DNA of 7,451 nucleotides, taken from positions 1-7,451 of the forward strand of contig CAJIYV010000045.1 in assembly GCA_905181745.1 (NCBI GenBank). The letters run 5' to 3'. The position numbers were made by a program, and so were the translations under genes. Under the pieces are notes generated by a model that saw only the letters and a program-made list of their open reading frames with translations, searched no databases and was not told where the DNA came from. Of this stretch, positions 6,038 to 7,451 are shown in pieces. This DNA is from an uncultured Actinomycetes bacterium (GTDB lineage: Bacteria; Actinomycetota; Actinomycetes; S36-B12). How positions within the stretch are numbered: the first letter of the stretch is position 1; the number at the start of each line of letters is the position of its first letter.

Positions 6038-7451
6038 ATGGCCAAGTCCGAGGGCAAGCAATCCACACCGGCGAGAAACACCACCAAAAGTGGGAGGCGC
6101 GCCCTATGGCTGGCCGTTGGCGCCGCAGTCATGTGGCTTATGGTCGGGAGCTGGGCCGGGCCCTTGGCCGGAAGCCTCTCAGACGTCCAAGAAAATGACA
6201 ACGCCACATTTTTGCCCTCTTCTGCTGAATCCACAATAGTCAGTGAGGAACAAGAATTTTTTGCAACAAACTCGGCAATCCCGATTTTGGCCGTGATCAC
6301 ACACCCTGACCGCTCACCGCTCACCGCAGCCGATCAAGGAGCCATCACCGAATTTTTGGCCGAAGTCCCGAAACTGATCCTTGCTGACGGATCGCGGGTT
6401 GGTGACTATTTGGAATCGGAACAATTGTTCCCACTCCCCTCCGAGGATGGCAAAGCCCTGCTCATCAACATTTCTGTCAATAGCGACCGTGGTGCAGAAC
6501 GAATCGAAGATGGCGAGTTTGCCTTCGCCGAAATCACAAACGCAATCCGTGACTACGCGGTCTCGTTCGACACACTTCAAATCAACGTCACCGGCCCCGG
6601 CGGTTTTCTTGCTGACCTAATCAAGGTATTCGGAGCCATCGATGGCGCGTTACTCCTCGCCACCGCAGTCGTAGTAGCAATAATCTTGATCTTTGTGTAC
6701 CGCAGCCCAGTGCTGTGGTTAATTCCATTAATTTCGGCCGGATTCGCTCTCGCGGTTGCCAGCGGAATTGTCTACGTCCTGGCAGATAACGGTGTTCTCG
6801 TACTTAACGGGCAGAGCCAAGGAATCTTGACCGTATTGGTCTTCGGCGCGGGAACCGACTATTCGCTGCTCCTGGTCAGCAGGTACCGAGAAGAGTTACA
6901 CAAATATTCAGTTCATACCGATGCGATCGGGGCAGCAATAAAAGGAGTCCGCGCGCCCATCATTGCTTCTTCTGCCACAACTTCAATCGGTCTCATGTGC
7001 TTACTTCTGAGTGAGCTCAACTCAAATAAGTCAACTGGCCCGGTGTCTGCTGTCGGAGTGATCGCAGCCATGCTGATCATGCTGACTTTCTTGCCCGCAC
7101 TACTCACCTTCCCGAGCTTCACCCTCCCCATCCTGGCATTCTTGGTGCCCGCAGTTGTCGGTTTCCTTCTTGGCCTTGTCACAGATGCTCCACTTGCACC
7201 TTTCGCCATGATTGGAGGCATCGCGGCCCTGACCACTGTCATCATGTGGATTGTTTTTGGAGTGATTCGTGTTTACTCAAAAAATGGTGGACCATTCAGC
7301 CGCGAGCGCTTCCCCGCCGGACGTTGGGCTTTTTGGCCCAAAGTTCCCCAACTCGGTGAGCCAGATAGCAAACTCTCCGGAGTCTGGTCCAAACTATCTG
7401 GACTGGTGGGGCGCAAACCACGTGTGACGTGGGTTTCCACCGCGCTGGTCT
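6038..7451 (+). CDS. MMPL-family (RND superfamily) transporter, 3' end beyond window
   Basis: A frame open from ATG 6038 to the right edge, 471 residues seen; relatives usually have about 700 or more, so roughly the second half is missing. These proton-driven membrane transporters export lipids, drugs or other amphipathic molecules; the substrate here is unknown. After a basic N-terminus there is a helix at 22-44, VQENDNATFLP at 50-60, an external domain (about 60-200), then helices around 204-222, 226-249, 262-281, 308-325 and 336-357. GAGTDYSLLLVSRYREEL at 270-287 is the family hallmark, with Asp274 the likely proton-relay residue. Residues 358-427 add an apparent insertion with two extra hydrophobic segments before the usual GRWxFWPxxP junction. 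The start at 6038 has an AGGGG eleven bases ahead, rather far; ATG 5954 is in frame but has no ribosome-binding site. Divergent from the antiporter. Confidence 0.9.
   Translation, partial: MAKSEGKQSTPARNTTKSGRRALWLAVGAAVMWLMVGSWAGPLAGSLSDVQENDNATFLPSSAESTIVSEEQEFFATNSAIPILAVITHPDRSPLTAADQGAITEFLAEVPKLILADGSRVGDYLESEQLFPLPSEDGKALLINISVNSDRGAERIEDGEFAFAEITNAIRDYAVSFDTLQINVTGPGGFLADLIKVFGAIDGALLLATAVVVAIILIFVYRSPVLWLIPLISAGFALAVASGIVYVLADNGVLVLNGQSQGILTVLVFGAGTDYSLLLVSRYREELHKYSVHTDAIGAAIKGVRAPIIASSATTSIGLMCLLLSELNSNKSTGPVSAVGVIAAMLIMLTFLPALLTFPSFTLPILAFLVPAVVGFLLGLVTDAPLAPFAMIGGIAALTTVIMWIVFGVIRVYSKNGGPFSRERFPAGRWAFWPKVPQLGEPDSKLSGVWSKLSGLVGRKPRVTWVSTALV

Noticed and set aside
6031..6580. Minus-strand frames of 97 and 88 codons antisense to the MMPL gene
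   Set aside because: The plus strand carries a continuous MMPL reading frame with family motifs through this stretch; the minus frames resemble nothing.
6913..7245. 110-codon minus-strand frame antisense to the MMPL membrane helices
   Set aside because: It is a low-complexity shadow of hydrophobic codons, overlapping the MMPL coding frame entirely.

Overview
The window reads as part of an actinobacterial chromosome of moderate G+C, near 50% by eye. Low-G+C aquatic Actinomycetota such as the Luna-type Microbacteriaceae would fit, but that placement is a guess. The clues are protein style (a lipoprotein signal ending in LSAC, a DUF2231 membrane protein, and an MMPL transporter with the VQENDNATFLP opening common in actinobacteria) and a GTG start.

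Minus strand, in transcription order from right to left. A CPA1-type Na+/H+ antiporter (5941 to 4349) comes first. A 197-base intergenic stretch follows, holding a 12-bp tandem repeat across the antiporter stop, a weak candidate promoter and a 19-bp palindrome. Next is a five-gene cluster: an OpuCC/ProX-like glycine-betaine/choline-type binding lipoprotein (4151 to 3183), a perfect 20-bp hairpin (3178 to 3136), permease 1 (3100 to 2441), an OpuCA/ProV-like ATPase with C-terminal CBS domains (2417 to 1287), permease 2 (1287 to 502), and a DUF2231-like membrane protein (490 to beyond the left edge). Gaps inside the cluster are 82, 23, -1 and 11 bases.

Plus strand. A large MMPL-family (RND superfamily) transporter starts at 6038, is divergent from the antiporter across 96 bases, and runs off the right edge.

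How the genes work together: the ABC cluster is a complete compatible-solute importer (binding lipoprotein, two permeases, one ATPase). The neighbouring Na+/H+ antiporter would expel sodium, so the block looks like a salt and osmotic stress locus. The hairpin after the binding-protein gene probably lowers expression of the membrane and ATPase genes relative to the binding protein. The least explained parts are the DUF2231-like protein placed as the last visible cluster gene, which lacks histidines usual in its family, and an apparent two-helix insertion in the MMPL protein. I saw no RNA genes, CRISPR arrays, insertion sequences or phage genes. No gene-free stretch reaches 300 bases.
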